From Akkermansiaceae bacterium (lineage in GTDB: Bacteria; Verrucomicrobiota; Verrucomicrobiia; Verrucomicrobiales; Akkermansiaceae), in the NCBI GenBank assembly GCA_029242935.1, contig JAQWSX010000103.1:54181-118180 (forward strand): 64,000 nt of DNA, written 5' to 3'. Below, one piece after another: positions 49,087 through 58,174 of this stretch. The notes below the pieces were generated by a model. The model worked only from the letters and a program-made list of their open reading frames with translations. It made no database searches and had not been told where the DNA came from. A program made the translations under genes and the position numbers. Position 1 is the first letter of the stretch, and every line of letters starts with the position of its first letter.

Positions 49087-50430
49087 ATGAATCGTAAATC
49101 TTGGCATCTTCCCCGCCGCACCTTCTTACACGGCGTTGGAGCTTCTCTCTCCCTTCCCCTCCTCGAGTGCATGGGCGCTGACATCAAAAAATCCCCGCGA
49201 CCGAAACGCTTCTGTGCGATCTACTTTCCATATGGAGTCAGTCTGCCGAGAAAAAATAAGGGAAAAGAAAACCCCGAATCAAAATGGCAATGGTTTCCCA
49301 ATACTGAGGGTCGTGATTTTCAATTTAACGAAAGTCTCAAATGTCTTGAACCGCTCCGAAAACACGTCTCAATTCTCGGCGGACTCTCTCATCCGAACGG
49401 CCGCAAAATCGGCGGACACGACACCGCTGACATCTTTCTTACCGCAGCCGAGCTCAAAGGAGGCCAACTCAAAAATTCCGTTTCCCTTGATCAACTGCTT
49501 GCCGCTAAACTTGGCGACAGCACTCGCTTCCGTTCGATCAGCCTCTCGGTCGATGGAGGGGTTGGCGAAGCTACTCGCTCTAGCACTCTTTCGTTCAGCC
49601 GCAACGGCACACCTGTCCCAGCTCTTCACCATCCCCGTCTCGTTTATAACCGACTCTTTGGCGAAGAAGACAAAAGCATCGACTCCAAACGTCAGGAAAT
49701 CGAAAACTCCGACCATATGCTCGATCTTGTTCTCGAGCATTCGAAATCCGTTCGCCGCAAACTCGGAAAACAGGATCAGGAGAAGTTTGACGAGTATCTC
49801 CAATCCGTTCGCCAAATCGAACAACGGGTCGAGCAATCAGAAAAATGGCTAAACATCCCGAAACCACAGGTCGATATCTCCGGATTACATCTCGAGGCCG
49901 ATGACAAGACTCCCGGCGAACTGATAAAGACGATGTTCGACCTAATGTTCCTTGCCATCCAGACCGACTCGACTCGTTTCCTTACTTATCAAATGGGCAA
50001 CATGAACGGCGCCACCTCAATCGCCACCAAGTTTCCATCTCTCCTCGGCTTCGGCAAAAACCAGCACAGCCTCGCCCACGGATGGAACAAACCTGGCGGA
50101 GCCAAAGCTCTCGGAAAATGGGATCGGTTTCGCGCCGAACAACTGACTTACTTCCTTCAACGCCTCCAGGACACCCGCGAAAATGAGGGCACTCTCCTCG
50201 ACCACACCATGGTTCTTTACGGAAGCAGCAACAGCACCACTCACAATAACACAAATTACCCTCTAGTCGTAGCTGGTGGTAACAAACTTGGGCTAAAACA
50301 CGGAGCCTATCATCGCTTTGGATCAGACGTCCCCCTCTCAAATCTCTTTGTCACGATGGCCAATCGTCTTGGCATGCCCGGGACTAAATTTCTCGACAGT
50401 ACAGGTGAAATGCTCGAGATCATTAGTTAA
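49087..50430 (+). CDS. DUF1552 domain-containing protein, probable Tat-exported
   Basis: LPRRTFLHGVGASLSLPLLE twin-arginine-like signal; KRFCAIYFPYGV; HDTADIFLTA; MVLYGSSNSTTHNNTNYPLVVAGG; 3 nt after the DUF1592-type gene. Confidence 0.92.
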   Translation: MNRKSWHLPRRTFLHGVGASLSLPLLECMGADIKKSPRPKRFCAIYFPYGVSLPRKNKGKENPESKWQWFPNTEGRDFQFNESLKCLEPLRKHVSILGGLSHPNGRKIGGHDTADIFLTAAELKGGQLKNSVSLDQLLAAKLGDSTRFRSISLSVDGGVGEATRSSTLSFSRNGTPVPALHHPRLVYNRLFGEEDKSIDSKRQEIENSDHMLDLVLEHSKSVRRKLGKQDQEKFDEYLQSVRQIEQRVEQSEKWLNIPKPQVDISGLHLEADDKTPGELIKTMFDLMFLAIQTDSTRFLTYQMGNMNGATSIATKFPSLLGFGKNQHSLAHGWNKPGGAKALGKWDRFRAEQLTYFLQRLQDTRENEGTLLDHTMVLYGSSNSTTHNNTNYPLVVAGGNKLGLKHGAYHRFGSDVPLSNLFVTMANRLGMPGTKFLDSTGEMLEIIS

Positions 50431-50524
50431 TTGCCCTACTGGATTCAAAGAGGGTGATAAAATCGGTGGTATCTGGAGTTCCAAAAATCCAGCGACAAAA
50501 CTAAGTCACCGACGATAGTCCCGC

Positions 50525-51478
50525 ATGACTATATACCAGGCGGCTTACAATGGTTCACTGATCGCTGATGCCTTCGCAATGCCGGTTCACTGGTATTACG
50601 ATCGGGATGCCTTGGATCGGGATTATCCGAATCTCGATCGCTACCTGCCTCCGCTCCCTCATCATCCCGACAGTATTTTGTGGCGCTCCGAATACAAACC
50701 GCTCAACGAAAAGGGTGAAATTCTGCACGATCAGGCCCGCTTCTGGGGACAACGCGGCATTCACTATCACCAGAACCTTCAGGCGGGAGAAAATACAGTT
50801 AATTTTAAGCTCGCCCAAGCGCTTCACAACCAAGTTTCACTCAAAGGAGGCTATGAACCCACCAATTGGGTTGAAAAATACATCGAGCTTATGCTCACTC
50901 CAAGCTGGCACCGCGACACCTATCTCGAAGAATATCATAGAGCCTTCTTTACCCGTTACGCCCAGGGAAAAGACATCCTGAAATGTGGGATATCCGACGA
51001 TCATATTGGTGGCCTCGCCACTGTTCCTTCACTTTTGTCAGCGTTGCCCGCGGGCGACCATCGCCAGATCGTCAAAACCCACGTGACTCTTACGCATCGG
51101 CACTCCAACGTAATGCGGGCGGCTGATTGCCTCGCTCGAATCCTTCATTTTATCGCCAGCGGCTCCCCACTCCGAGAAGCTCTTATGTCCCAAGCTGGTG
51201 ATTGGATTTCCACCCGTAAGGCTTCAAAATGGGCAGGTCAAGATGATCGCATTGTGATAGGACAACGATTCAGCCCAGCCTGCTACATCGATCAATCGTT
51301 TCCCGCTTCACTCTATCTTGCATGGAAATACCACGACAACTTCGCCAGCGCCGTCACCGCTAATGCAAAAGTTGGAGGTGACAGCTGTCATCGAGGCGCC
51401 GTCGTTGGCTCATTGGTAGCGGCAGAATCCAAAAGATCTACCGGAGATTTCGATCTCACTCCTTTTCCCCCCGTTTAA
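50525..51478 (+). CDS. ADP-ribosylglycohydrolase family protein (divergent metal motifs)
   Basis: GSLIADAFAMPVHWYYD; SDDHIGGLATVPSLL; GGDSCHRGAVVGSLVAA. Confidence 0.82.
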   Translation: MTIYQAAYNGSLIADAFAMPVHWYYDRDALDRDYPNLDRYLPPLPHHPDSILWRSEYKPLNEKGEILHDQARFWGQRGIHYHQNLQAGENTVNFKLAQALHNQVSLKGGYEPTNWVEKYIELMLTPSWHRDTYLEEYHRAFFTRYAQGKDILKCGISDDHIGGLATVPSLLSALPAGDHRQIVKTHVTLTHRHSNVMRAADCLARILHFIASGSPLREALMSQAGDWISTRKASKWAGQDDRIVIGQRFSPACYIDQSFPASLYLAWKYHDNFASAVTANAKVGGDSCHRGAVVGSLVAAESKRSTGDFDLTPFPPV

Positions 51479-51719
51479 GAATCTCTCGCCCAGAAACCCT
51501 TTTCATCTCGAGACGGCTTTCACGAAACTTCCCAGCATGTTTCGTGATTCGACCAGTTACCCGTTTACGCCACATCCTAAAGCTCCGCGCCTTGAGGCTC
51601 GCTCTCATCAACTTGATTACCTCACTCTCAGCTAAGCCGGTTTTTTTATAGATTTCATCGAATGTTGTCCGATCCTCCCACGCCATTCGAATCACCATAT
51701 TTTTGAGGTCATCATTCAT
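51456..51719 (-). CDS. TIGR03643/DUF2805 family small protein
   Basis: VIRMAWEDRTTFDEIYKKTGLAESEVIKLMRASLKARSFRMWRKRVTGRITKH, characteristic of this family. Confidence 0.85.
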   Translation of the reverse strand: MNDDLKNMVIRMAWEDRTTFDEIYKKTGLAESEVIKLMRASLKARSFRMWRKRVTGRITKHAGKFRESRLEMKRVSGREILKRGEKE

Positions 51720-51759
51720 AATTCACTCATCAACCTCTTCCCCCAAAACGCAAGTCCTG

Positions 51760-52131
51760 ATGATTCCTAATAAAATTTGTCGAACCTGTGGACGAGCGAT
51801 CCAATGGCGTAAAAAGTGGGAAACCTGCTGGCATGAGATCCACTACTGCTCCACTCAGTGCCGCAGATCTAAGCCGAACGCACTCGACCAAGAACTCGAA
51901 AAGGCAATCCTCAAAATTCTTACCCAAAGGGCAAACTACGATACCATTTGTCCAAGCGAAGCCACACGCACAGTCTTCAAGGAAGAAGAATGGCAAAAAC
52001 AGATGGAACGAACGCGCCAGGCTGCTCGGCGCCTCCATGCAGACGGAAAAATCGAAATTCTTCAAAAAGGAAAAGTCGTCGATCCGTCAACCTTCAAAGG
52101 CACTATTCAGTTACGGAAACGGACGACCTAG
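51760..52131 (+). CDS. DUF2256 + DUF3253 domain protein
   Basis: ATG 51760: NKICRTCGRAIQWRKKWETCWHEIHYCSTQCRR (DUF2256) followed by LEKAILKILTQRANYDTICPSEATRTVF...RTRQAARRLHADGKIEILQKGKVVDP (DUF3253). Confidence 0.83.
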   Translation: MIPNKICRTCGRAIQWRKKWETCWHEIHYCSTQCRRSKPNALDQELEKAILKILTQRANYDTICPSEATRTVFKEEEWQKQMERTRQAARRLHADGKIEILQKGKVVDPSTFKGTIQLRKRTT

Positions 52132-52212
52132 AATAGAAACTCTCACCCCTCCCCCAAAATTCATCCTATCGCAAAACTTGCCTAAATTACTGTTCTCCGG
52201 CACAAATTCCCT

Positions 52213-53235
52213 GTGCTCAATCTCCTCTACCCTGCCGCACGCGCTATTCTCTTCCGCCTTGATGCTGAGCGTGCCCATCACTTCTCGATGGCAGGGCTTC
52301 GTGCCATCGAAAATCTCGGGATCTTACAGGCCTTGATCACCGAGCCAGAATCAAAGCCAATTTCTTTTGCTGGCCTCACATTCCCTAATCCAGTTGGGCT
52401 CGCAGCTGGACTTGATAAAGAAGCGAACACCATCGATGCCCTCGGCCTTCTTGGCTTCGGTCATATTGAAGTCGGTACTCTCACTCCAAAACCTCAAGAT
52501 GGAAATGAATCTCCTCGTCTGTTCCGATTGCCTCAACATAACGCTCTCATCAACCGGATGGGTTTCAACAATCCCGGTATCGACCAAGGCCTCGCCAACA
52601 CTCGGTCCGCTTCATCATTCAACGGAATTGTAGGCATCAATATTGGAAAAAATAAAGTCACTCCCAACGAGCAAGCCAACGAAGATTACGCCATCGCCTT
52701 CGAAAAAGCCTATCCTTGGTCGGACTACATCACAGCTAACTTTTCTTCGCCCAATACTCCCGGCCTACGTGACCTTCAATCAGAGGATTCCGCAGGCAAA
52801 CTTCTTGAGACGCTCAAAAAGCTTCAGGGAAAACTTCACAAGGAAACGGGGCGTTACGTGCCCTTCGCTCTTAAAGTCGCACCAGATCTTGATGCGAAAC
52901 AAATTGACGGACTCTCGAAAGTCTTCCGTGATGGCGGACTCGATTTCCTAATCGCCACCAACACCACCCTCGATCGCGCGACCGTTGAAGGTCACCCAAA
53001 TGCCAAGGAAGCTGGCGGACTTTCCGGGGCGCCCTTAACCGACCATGCAACCAAAGTCATCGCCCGCTTCAATGCAGGACTAGGCAAGGATGTTCCAATT
53101 ATTGGAGCAGGCGGAATCTTCTCAGCCGAAGACGCCCTCGCAAAAAAAGCGGCTGGAGCGTCTCTTGTGCAAATCTACACCGGATTCATTTACAAAGGTC
53201 CTGCATTAATCCACGACATCATCCGAGCCTGGTAA
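52213..53235 (+). CDS. pyrD: dihydroorotate dehydrogenase (quinone), class 2
   Basis: GTG start; NPVGLAAGLDKEANTIDALGLLGFGHIEVGTLTPKPQDGN; NRMGFNNPG; ITANFSSPNTPGLRDLQ; IIGAGGIFSAEDA. Confidence 0.95.
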   Translation: MLNLLYPAARAILFRLDAERAHHFSMAGLRAIENLGILQALITEPESKPISFAGLTFPNPVGLAAGLDKEANTIDALGLLGFGHIEVGTLTPKPQDGNESPRLFRLPQHNALINRMGFNNPGIDQGLANTRSASSFNGIVGINIGKNKVTPNEQANEDYAIAFEKAYPWSDYITANFSSPNTPGLRDLQSEDSAGKLLETLKKLQGKLHKETGRYVPFALKVAPDLDAKQIDGLSKVFRDGGLDFLIATNTTLDRATVEGHPNAKEAGGLSGAPLTDHATKVIARFNAGLGKDVPIIGAGGIFSAEDALAKKAAGASLVQIYTGFIYKGPALIHDIIRAW

Positions 53236-54370
53236 TTTTTCGGGCCACTTTGCGGGCTTCGAGATCGGCGTTTACCACGACATCCAGTTCCTGCGAATCG
53301 ATGTGCTCGACTTGATTCATCGTCCTTTCCACCACTTCCCAAATTCCGGGAAAACTGAGAGCACTCTTACGGAAAGCTTCGTTTGCAACTTCGTTGGCAG
53401 CATTCAAAACCGCCGGAAGAGTCCCGCCTCGCTCTCCGGCTTCGCGTGCCAGATTGAGGGCCGGGAAATCGTTCTCCCGAGGTGCTTCAAACTCAAGTTT
53501 GGCGAGAGCTGGGAAATCCAAGGGCTTCAATTTGTTCTTCAGCCGCTCGGGCCAAACCACGGCATACTGAATCGGAAAACACATATCCGTCGTGCTGAGT
53601 TGAGCCAAAACACTTCCATCGATAAACTCGACCATAGAGTGAACAATACTCTGCGGATGCACTACCACCTCGACCTTGGACATTGGAATATCAAAAAGCC
53701 AACGGGCTTCGATCATCTCAAGCCCTTTGTTAAAAAGAGTCGCTGAATCAATAGTGATTTTCTGACCCATTTCCCAGGTCGGGTGCTTGAGAGCATCCTC
53801 TAACTTCACCTCGGAAAGTTTTTCAACTGGCAATGTTCGAAATGGTCCTCCTGAGGCAGTTACAATGAGCCGGCGAACCTCCTCGGATCCCCCCTTATGA
53901 CCTTCAAGACATTGAAAAATGGCATTGTGTTCGCTATCCACGGGGAGAATATTCACCCCCTTTTTTCGGGCAGCATTCATAACAACCTCCCCGGCCATCA
54001 CCAAAATCTCCTTACTTGCAACCGCGACATCGCAACCCAATTCGATGGCCGCTAACGTGGGTCGCAACCCTTCAACGCCCACAATTGCGACCAGCACCAA
54101 ATCGGGCTGAGTTGCTTCCACAATTTCCACGAGTCCATTCGCTCCAGCATAAATGAATCGGCCAGATTTCTCAAGTTCCTTGCAGCGTAAGTCATCTGCC
54201 AAAAAGAGATGATTTACTCCAAATTCCTTTGCCTGTGCATCAAGATCTTCAACTCGCATACCAGCGGCAAGCCCAACAATCTCCATTCGATCGGGAATCT
54301 GCCTCGCGACAATAAGCGCACTTGTTCCAATTGACCCAGTGGAACCTAATATTAAAACTCGCTTCTTCAT
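53219..54370 (-). CDS. dxr: 1-deoxy-D-xylulose 5-phosphate reductoisomerase
   Basis: ATG 54370: MKKRVLILGSTGSIGTSAL; ASKEILVMAGEVVM; PVDSEHNAIFQCL; HPTWEMGQKITIDSATLFNKGLEMIEA. Confidence 0.96.
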   Translation of the reverse strand: MKKRVLILGSTGSIGTSALIVARQIPDRMEIVGLAAGMRVEDLDAQAKEFGVNHLFLADDLRCKELEKSGRFIYAGANGLVEIVEATQPDLVLVAIVGVEGLRPTLAAIELGCDVAVASKEILVMAGEVVMNAARKKGVNILPVDSEHNAIFQCLEGHKGGSEEVRRLIVTASGGPFRTLPVEKLSEVKLEDALKHPTWEMGQKITIDSATLFNKGLEMIEARWLFDIPMSKVEVVVHPQSIVHSMVEFIDGSVLAQLSTTDMCFPIQYAVVWPERLKNKLKPLDFPALAKLEFEAPRENDFPALNLAREAGERGGTLPAVLNAANEVANEAFRKSALSFPGIWEVVERTMNQVEHIDSQELDVVVNADLEARKVARKITRLG

Positions 54371-55272
54371 GAAATGAGCCCTGTTCTGAGGAGATAAAAA
54401 TAAGTCACGGGAGCAGCAAAACAAAGACTATCAATTAAATCCAGGATCCCTCCAATTCCTGGCATCAGACTACCGGAATCCTTCACCTCAAGGCTTCGCT
54501 TTAAGATGGATTCAGCAAGATCACCCGCCACGGCTATTAATCCAATAAGAAGAGCTAGAATCCCTACGTGCAGGGGTGGGATCCAGGACAAGACATCACC
54601 AGACAAGGCCCATACTCCCCAGGCTGCCAGTTGAGCAAAACCGAGGGCTCCAAAAAAACCCTCCCAGGTTTTTGCGGGACTTAGGTGAGGAGCCATTTTA
54701 TTTTTTCCGATCAAGGAACCAGTAATATAAGCCCCCATATCCGTGAATTTGGCGGCAGCAATCATGAGCAAAAGCAACCAAGCTCCAGGAACTTCTCCTC
54801 CACCTCCACCCCCGGGCAGGAAAATAAGTCGATAAACGAAACACCCGAAAAGAATAGGAACGTAAACAAAAGCAAGTAAGCCATCTCCCACCGCATCGAC
54901 ACTTTGGCGCCCTTCAATGCCGTGTTTAAATCTGACAAAGAAACAAAAAATCGCGACCGTGGTCAGACCAGCTAGCTCCCCAAAGTAATTATCGTGGCCC
55001 TGATATCCTATTACGAGGAAGGCGCCGGTCGAAAGAGCCACCACCAAACCGACCAACAAACCAACAGTGCGACAACCATTGCCGGGGAACTTGGAAAACA
55101 AGCCCCGGAATTCCAAAGCGCCCGCAACCGTTAAAAAGGAAACAAGCCCGAAAAAAGCCCACGCATTTTGTGAAACAAAGACACCCGTCACAATGGCCCA
55201 TAAAATGATGGTACTTGTAAGACGGGCCCGAAAGACCTCGACTTTACTTGGTTTCTTAACCTCTTCCTGCAT
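54367..55272 (-). CDS. cdsA: phosphatidate cytidylyltransferase
   Basis: TDMGAYITGSLIGKNKMAPHLSPAKTWEGFFGALGFAQ; VAGDLAESILKRSLEVKDSGSLMPGIGGILDLIDSLCFAAPVTY. 4-nt ATGA overlap with dxr. Start uncertain (ATG 55272 or TTG 55314). Confidence 0.93.
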   Translation of the reverse strand: MQEEVKKPSKVEVFRARLTSTIILWAIVTGVFVSQNAWAFFGLVSFLTVAGALEFRGLFSKFPGNGCRTVGLLVGLVVALSTGAFLVIGYQGHDNYFGELAGLTTVAIFCFFVRFKHGIEGRQSVDAVGDGLLAFVYVPILFGCFVYRLIFLPGGGGGGEVPGAWLLLLMIAAAKFTDMGAYITGSLIGKNKMAPHLSPAKTWEGFFGALGFAQLAAWGVWALSGDVLSWIPPLHVGILALLIGLIAVAGDLAESILKRSLEVKDSGSLMPGIGGILDLIDSLCFAAPVTYFYLLRTGLIS

Positions 55273-55407
55273 CCCGGAGATCTTTGGGATAGGCACTTCA
55301 ACCGGCAATGACAATTCGTTAAAAAATTTGCAACTCTTTTTCGGGGGGCGGTTATATCACTCGAACCCGGGAAGACCTCATACTCCCGACAAATCAGAAA
55401 AACTATT

Positions 55408-55854
55408 ATGAAGACCAAACTAACATCAGTAATTGTGGCCATCGCCACCTGTGCCATCGCAACTGCAGAGCCTCCCAAGGGCGAGGGCAAAAAGGGAGCT
55501 CGCGGTCCCGGAAAGCGCCCCGTTCCCCAAGGTGACGGCAAACTCAGCCCGGAAGACCGTAAAGCCGCTATGGCAGCCCGTCGTGCTGAAATGATGAAGA
55601 AATTCGACAAAGACGGTGACGGAAAGCTCAGCGAAACCGAGCGCAAAGCGGCCATGGAGGCTCGCAAGGCAGATTTCCTCAAGAAATTCGACAAGGACGG
55701 CGACGGAAAGCTCAGCGAAGAAGAAAGAGCTGCAGCTCGTAAGTCAATGGGTGATCGTCGCGGTGGACCTCGTGGAGCCGGCAAAGGCGGAGCAGAGGGT
55801 CGCAAAAAAGGCAAAGGCGGCCCTAAAAAGGGTAAAAAGCCAGCCGCTAAATAA
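55408..55854 (+). CDS. secreted EF-hand domain protein with basic Gly/Lys-rich tail
   Basis: Signal peptide; two EF-hand loops FDKDGDGKLSE; C-terminal GGPRGAGKGGAEGRKKGKGGPKKGKKPAAK. Confidence 0.85.
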   Translation: MKTKLTSVIVAIATCAIATAEPPKGEGKKGARGPGKRPVPQGDGKLSPEDRKAAMAARRAEMMKKFDKDGDGKLSETERKAAMEARKADFLKKFDKDGDGKLSEEERAAARKSMGDRRGGPRGAGKGGAEGRKKGKGGPKKGKKPAAK

Positions 55855-55883
55855 AGTCCCCAGATACACCCAAACAATCAAGA

Positions 55884-55913
55884 AGCCCGGTCACTACTGC
55901 CCGGGCTTTTTTT
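55884..55913 (+). terminator. Rho-independent terminator after EF-hand gene
   Basis: AGCCCGG-TCACTACTGC-CCGGGCT followed by TTTTTT. Confidence 0.88.
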
Positions 55914-55944
55914 CTGTTTAGATCGCGACTAAAATCAGTAAATT

Positions 55945-56349
55945 TCATTTCCGTCGCTTAAGGAGATCACGAATCTCTTCCAGCAGGACCTCCTGCTTCG
56001 GTTGTTCCTCGGGAATCGCCACCAAATCCTCTTCCTCCTTAATCGCGCCAACCACCTTTTTTATCACCAAAAAGACCACAAACGCCATCAACATAAACGA
56101 AATAAGATCGGTGAAAAACTGCCCGTAGCTGATCACCACAGCTTCGGTATCCGCTTCGATATCACTCTCAACCAAAGTCCACGTCAGGTTTTTAAAGTCA
56201 ACTTTAGCCATCAACGCGCCCAAAGGAGGCATGAAGACGTTGTCGACCATAGACTTCACAAGAACGGTAAAAGCCCCACCGATGATAATTCCCACCGCCA
56301 TGTCGATGAGGTTTCCCTTAAAAGCGAATTCTTTGAACTGTTTGAACAT
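55945..56349 (-). CDS. mscL: large-conductance mechanosensitive channel
   Basis: ATG 56349: FKQFKEFAFKGNLIDMAVGIIIGGAFTVLVKSMVDNVFMPPLGALMAKVDFKNL. Confidence 0.95.
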   Translation of the reverse strand: MFKQFKEFAFKGNLIDMAVGIIIGGAFTVLVKSMVDNVFMPPLGALMAKVDFKNLTWTLVESDIEADTEAVVISYGQFFTDLISFMLMAFVVFLVIKKVVGAIKEEEDLVAIPEEQPKQEVLLEEIRDLLKRRK

Positions 56350-56457
56350 TTTTATTTTTTGTAGATTGTTGAGGAAACGATATAAAAATGAGCTGCAAAT
56401 AAACAGGTCCATCTTTCCCTCATTGCCAGCAAGAACCTGCTAAGATACACTCATTAA

Positions 56458-57435
56458 ATGAAACGATTGGTCGTCTTATCCCTTCTCGCAGCTGGCTTCG
56501 CCACTGGGCAAACCGTGCACTTCCCGGAACTAAAATGGAAAGAGAAAGAGCTCGATCATTTCACAATCCGGACAAAAGGAACCGATGCCGATCCGGCTCG
56601 CAAATTTGCAGAAAAGACCTATAAGGTGATGCTTGAAATCCTCCCTGGGCTAGAGAGCGATTTCGAAAAAAACGAATTCCGAGCACCGGGCGGACAGGAA
56701 GCGGGCAAGGAAGATCGGTTCCGCTTTACCACCTATTTAGTCGAAACCGGTGATGATTTTCATAATTGCGTAATGATCGATGCTAAACGCCACAATTGGT
56801 CCGGAGGCAATGTTCAGATCACGAAACAGGTTGGAAATTACCTCGACCCTATGAACCGTTACCTCGTCATCTGTAAAAGCGATCCTGATCAATCAGGCGG
56901 GGGCCGTGAGAAGGATCGCAAGGAAATCCTTGTTCACAGCCTCGGCACGGCATTAATGAAAGGTCGCACCCACCAAGCAAATCTTCCCTTTTGGATGACC
57001 GCGGGCATGGGATACTACGCCGAGCACATGGTCTTTGATCGTTGTTCGATTTATTATCTCGACTTCGAGTCCTACTACCGGGAAAACCCCGACGCTAAAG
57101 TTGATGCTCGCAAAGGCGGATCCTTAGGGCCCCAGGAATCGTGGCCAAGAATTCTACGAAAACTTTGTAAAGCAGAGAAGCGGGTAAGCCTTGAAAAAAC
57201 TCTCAACGCGCAAATCATCACCCTTTCTCCGAACGAGTCCGGATACATGTTCGCACTGAACTACTTCATGGTCAGCACCGATGAACGGACGAAGACATAT
57301 CAGGAATTCATCACGTCGATTCGCGGGGGCGCAGAGCCGACCAAAGATCTTCTTCTAAAAACCATGGGTTACGGAGATGATGCTGCATTTGAAAAAGACT
57401 GGTATGAATGGATGATGAGTTCAAAATTCAAATAA
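56458..57435 (+). CDS. secreted protein resembling peptidase-MA-like/DUF1570 gluzincins but lacking a HExxH motif
   Basis: Signal peptide; HSLGTALMKGRTHQANLPFWMTAGMGYYAEH in the position of HExxH...LPxWLxEGxAxY. Confidence 0.5.
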   Translation: MKRLVVLSLLAAGFATGQTVHFPELKWKEKELDHFTIRTKGTDADPARKFAEKTYKVMLEILPGLESDFEKNEFRAPGGQEAGKEDRFRFTTYLVETGDDFHNCVMIDAKRHNWSGGNVQITKQVGNYLDPMNRYLVICKSDPDQSGGGREKDRKEILVHSLGTALMKGRTHQANLPFWMTAGMGYYAEHMVFDRCSIYYLDFESYYRENPDAKVDARKGGSLGPQESWPRILRKLCKAEKRVSLEKTLNAQIITLSPNESGYMFALNYFMVSTDERTKTYQEFITSIRGGAEPTKDLLLKTMGYGDDAAFEKDWYEWMMSSKFK

Positions 57436-57441
57436 GGTCCT

Positions 57442-58053
57442 ATGAACAAGCCGCGATTCATTCTTTTCATCGCTCTCCTCGGTGGCTCAGGCTTGGCAGC
57501 CTATCTTGCTGCTTCCCATGACCCAGCGAAGAAGAATGAAGTTGCCCAAACACCCCCTGCCCCGTCGACGTTCCAAGAACAACAATCTTCGAAGCGCAGC
57601 GAAATCTCGGCACCACTCCCCCTCGACAAACGAAGGGTCGAACAAATGGATCCTACCAACTACGAAGTAACGGTCTCTAATATTGAATTAGAAGAGGTTG
57701 GACTACGTATTGAGCGGGAATCTCAGGAACAACTCCGCAAACTAACTGACCGCTATCAACTCACCGCAAACCAGCGCCGGGAAGCGTTTCCACTCTTAGT
57801 GAGCTACCACGCTGATTATACCGATGGGCTCATCGTAAACGGATTTGAGGCGCAACCTCCCCGCACTAACAGCCTCTCGTCGGAACTTTATTTGATTTTC
57901 GATCTTACCCAGCAAGAGATTTATCAGGAGGATGTCGAGGCAGATAATAAATGGTGGGGGGAAATTCTCGGACAACTCCGTTCCGATCTTGATCGCTCAC
58001 TCTACTCAACCGATCTAGAGGACACTACGAAACGAAGCAAAGAAAAACCTTAG
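57442..58053 (+). CDS. hypothetical membrane-anchored/secreted protein
   Basis: N-terminal hydrophobic segment MNKPRFILFIALLGGSGLAAYLAA; 6 nt after the preceding gene; no family recognised. Confidence 0.6.
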   Translation: MNKPRFILFIALLGGSGLAAYLAASHDPAKKNEVAQTPPAPSTFQEQQSSKRSEISAPLPLDKRRVEQMDPTNYEVTVSNIELEEVGLRIERESQEQLRKLTDRYQLTANQRREAFPLLVSYHADYTDGLIVNGFEAQPPRTNSLSSELYLIFDLTQQEIYQEDVEADNKWWGEILGQLRSDLDRSLYSTDLEDTTKRSKEKP

Positions 58054-58174
58054 AGGCCAAGTGACGACGGACGTCTCGAACCACGAAAGTTCCCCTTCGA
58101 CAATCTCTTAGAGAACTGATTTCGAAGTCACTCAAGTTCCGAAGTCCTCTTTGAGGTAATTCTCGTGGAACACG

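Noticed and set aside
49136-49852. 238-aa + strand ORF inside the DUF1552 gene
   Set aside because: Alternate frame of a confidently identified domain.
51788-52336. 182-aa + strand ORF spanning the DUF2256/DUF3253 gene and start of pyrD
   Set aside because: Overlaps two well-supported genes in a different frame; no domain signature.
55188-55877. 229-aa - strand ORF with SLSFPSPSLSNF repeats
   Set aside because: Antisense to the EF-hand gene; the repeat is the reverse complement of the duplicated EF-hand loop.
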